From Prevotellaceae bacterium UBA2852 (GTDB taxonomy: Bacteria; Bacteroidota; Bacteroidia; Bacteroidales; Bacteroidaceae), in contig DEFM01000006.1 in the NCBI GenBank assembly GCA_002350855.1, forward strand, positions 195,408 through 259,407: a stretch of DNA of 64,000 nt, read 5' to 3'. The notes below the pieces were generated by a model. That model did no database searches. It was not told the DNA's origin and saw only the letters and a program-made list of their open reading frames with translations. Of this stretch, positions 62,697-64,000 are shown piece after piece. The position numbers were made by a program, and so were the translations under genes. The first letter of the stretch is position 1. The number at the start of each line of letters is the position of its first letter.

Positions 62697-63986
62697 GTGA
62701 ACTCTCAGTCAACTATTTGTGCATTGGCCACATCGCCAGGAGGTGCCATAGCCGTGATACGAGTATCCGGAGACAAAGCCATTGACATTGTTTCCGGGAT
62801 CTTCAGCCGCTCCCTAGAGCAGGCTTTGCCCAATACTGTGCATTACGGAACGATAGTCGACGAGGATTCACACATCATTGATGAAGTTCTGGTGGCAGTT
62901 TTCCGCAATCCTCATTCCTACACAGGCGAGGACTCAGTTGAGATATCCTGTCATGGCTCACGCTATATCGTGAACAGAATTCTGGAGATTCTCATTAAGA
63001 ACGGTTGCCGACAGGCATTACCAGGAGAGTTCACCCAACGCGCTTTCCTAAACGGCAAGATGGATCTCAGTCAGGCTGAAGCCGTCGCAGATCTCATTGC
63101 CAGCACCAATCGTGCTTCTCATGCCATGGCAATGGGACAATTGCGAGGGCGTTTCTCCAACGAACTCTCTCAGCTGCGTGACCAGTTGTTGCGTCTTACA
63201 TCACTTCTTGAACTTGAACTCGATTTTTCCGACCATGAAGAACTGGAATTTGCCGACCGCAGCGAGTTGCTTGCTTTGGCTAAGATGACGGACAATCGCA
63301 TTACAACTCTTGCTGATTCTTTTCATGTCGGGAATGCCCTGAAGCAGGGAATACCTGTTGCTATAGTCGGTGCACCAAACGTAGGAAAATCCACGCTCCT
63401 CAATGCACTTCTCGGAGAGGAACGGGCAATAGTCAGCGATATTAAGGGAACTACCCGCGATTCGATTGAAGACTGCATTCAGATTGGCGATATCACCTTC
63501 CGTTTTATTGATACAGCAGGAATACGTCATACCGACGACCAGATTGAAAGGCTTGGCATCGATCGCTCCATTGCCGCAGCCCGTCGTGCCCGTATCATTC
63601 TGATGATGACCGAACCAGGAGTCCCTTATCCTCAATTGCCTGTAAGCGATGACCAGACAGTCATCCGTATTGAGAATAAGACAGAAACCTTCCAGGCAAA
63701 GTATGGAGTAGGACTTGATGAACTGCGCCAGCAACTCCTTGACGCAGCCCCAAAAACCGCTGAGGGAGATGTTATTGTAACCTCAGCGCGACATTATGAG
63801 GCTTTGCTTCATGCCCACGATAACCTTTCGAGGGTAATTGATTCTATGGAGGCAAACCTTAGTGGCGACCTCATTGCCGAAGACCTCCGCATGGTTCTCT
63901 CCGACCTTGCCGACATTACCGGCGGAGCCATCACACCTCAGGAAACCCTCAACAATATCTTCCGCCACTTCTGCGTCGGAAAGTGA
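62697..63986 (+). CDS. mnmE: tRNA modification GTPase MnmE (TrmE)
   Basis: The 429-aa protein is complete: N-terminal folate-binding part (STICALATSPGGAIAVIRVSG), helical part, G domain (GAPNVGKSTLLNALLG, DTAGIRH), and the invariant C-terminal motif FCVGK with the catalytic Cys. With MnmG it makes the 5-carboxymethylaminomethyl modification of wobble uridine. The GTG at 62697 is the only good start after an in-frame stop at 62679. Confidence 0.95.
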   Translation: MNSQSTICALATSPGGAIAVIRVSGDKAIDIVSGIFSRSLEQALPNTVHYGTIVDEDSHIIDEVLVAVFRNPHSYTGEDSVEISCHGSRYIVNRILEILIKNGCRQALPGEFTQRAFLNGKMDLSQAEAVADLIASTNRASHAMAMGQLRGRFSNELSQLRDQLLRLTSLLELELDFSDHEELEFADRSELLALAKMTDNRITTLADSFHVGNALKQGIPVAIVGAPNVGKSTLLNALLGEERAIVSDIKGTTRDSIEDCIQIGDITFRFIDTAGIRHTDDQIERLGIDRSIAAARRARIILMMTEPGVPYPQLPVSDDQTVIRIENKTETFQAKYGVGLDELRQQLLDAAPKTAEGDVIVTSARHYEALLHAHDNLSRVIDSMEANLSGDLIAEDLRMVLSDLADITGGAITPQETLNNIFRHFCVGK

Positions 63987-64000
63987 TTTTTTGCAAAGAA

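Overview
The window is a piece of a Bacteroidales chromosome, most likely Prevotella or a close relative. The evidence is: promoters of the Bacteroidetes type (TTTG, a gap of about 20 bases, then TAnnTTTG) with few Shine-Dalgarno sites; BspA-like leucine-rich repeat and fimbrillin-like surface proteins; a C-terminal sorting-type tail; a GH51 arabinofuranosidase; and several Bacteroidetes-specific unknown families. The species call is an inference from gene content.

Left flank (1-10020). On the minus strand are the 5' part of trpB with a trp attenuator (leader peptide with three consecutive Trp codons, then an intrinsic terminator), a sirtuin without zinc cysteines, an AI-2E/PerM-type permease, a DUF4831 protein and the NAD(P)HX repair enzyme Nnr. 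On the plus strand are hpt, adk, obgE, pgeF and a small lipoprotein, followed by a 22-bp palindromic tandem array.

Mobile element (about 10676-40911, 30.2 kb). A BspA-like surface protein gene starts at 10021 and is cut after a Cys codon at 10672-10674. Its remaining 3' part, with eight InlB-type repeats and a sorting tail, resumes in frame at 40908. Between the halves lies an integrative, mobilizable element. Its left part carries a four-helix-turn-helix regulator, a tyrosine recombinase, a second excisionase-like protein, an oriT-like inverted repeat and a MobV-type relaxase interrupted by an in-frame amber codon. The rest is about 22 kb of apparent defence cargo on the minus strand: DUF6361, phospholipase-D-like, SNF2-type helicase and WYL regulator genes; an AddB-like nuclease, a UvrD/AddA-like helicase-nuclease and an EVE-like/PD-(D/E)XK nuclease; two large proteins sharing an EVE/PUA-like module; an HD hydrolase; a HIRAN protein; and at the right end an AbiE-type toxin-antitoxin pair.

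The most notable observation is that four promoters of this cargo carry the same 21-bp palindrome (TTGTYYCA, 5 bases, TGGGACAA), each exactly 8 bases upstream of a TAnnTTTG-type box. One drives the operon that encodes the WYL regulator. This links the DUF6361/PLD/helicase genes, the AddAB-like/EVE-nuclease genes, the EVE/HD genes and the HIRAN gene into one regulon, and is the best argument that they form a single multi-part system. No DNA methyltransferase is visible.

Right flank (42858-64000). An IS982-type transposase remnant is followed by a tandemly duplicated cassette (45-aa peptide plus fimbrillin-like lipoprotein), a GH51 enzyme, a low-complexity secreted protein, an OmpP1/FadL-like protein, two Bacteroidetes-type unknowns, a stand-alone AICAR transformylase, serS, a fused NfnAB/GltD-type oxidoreductase, a PD40-like protein, a nucleoside phosphorylase, a DUF486 protein and mnmE.
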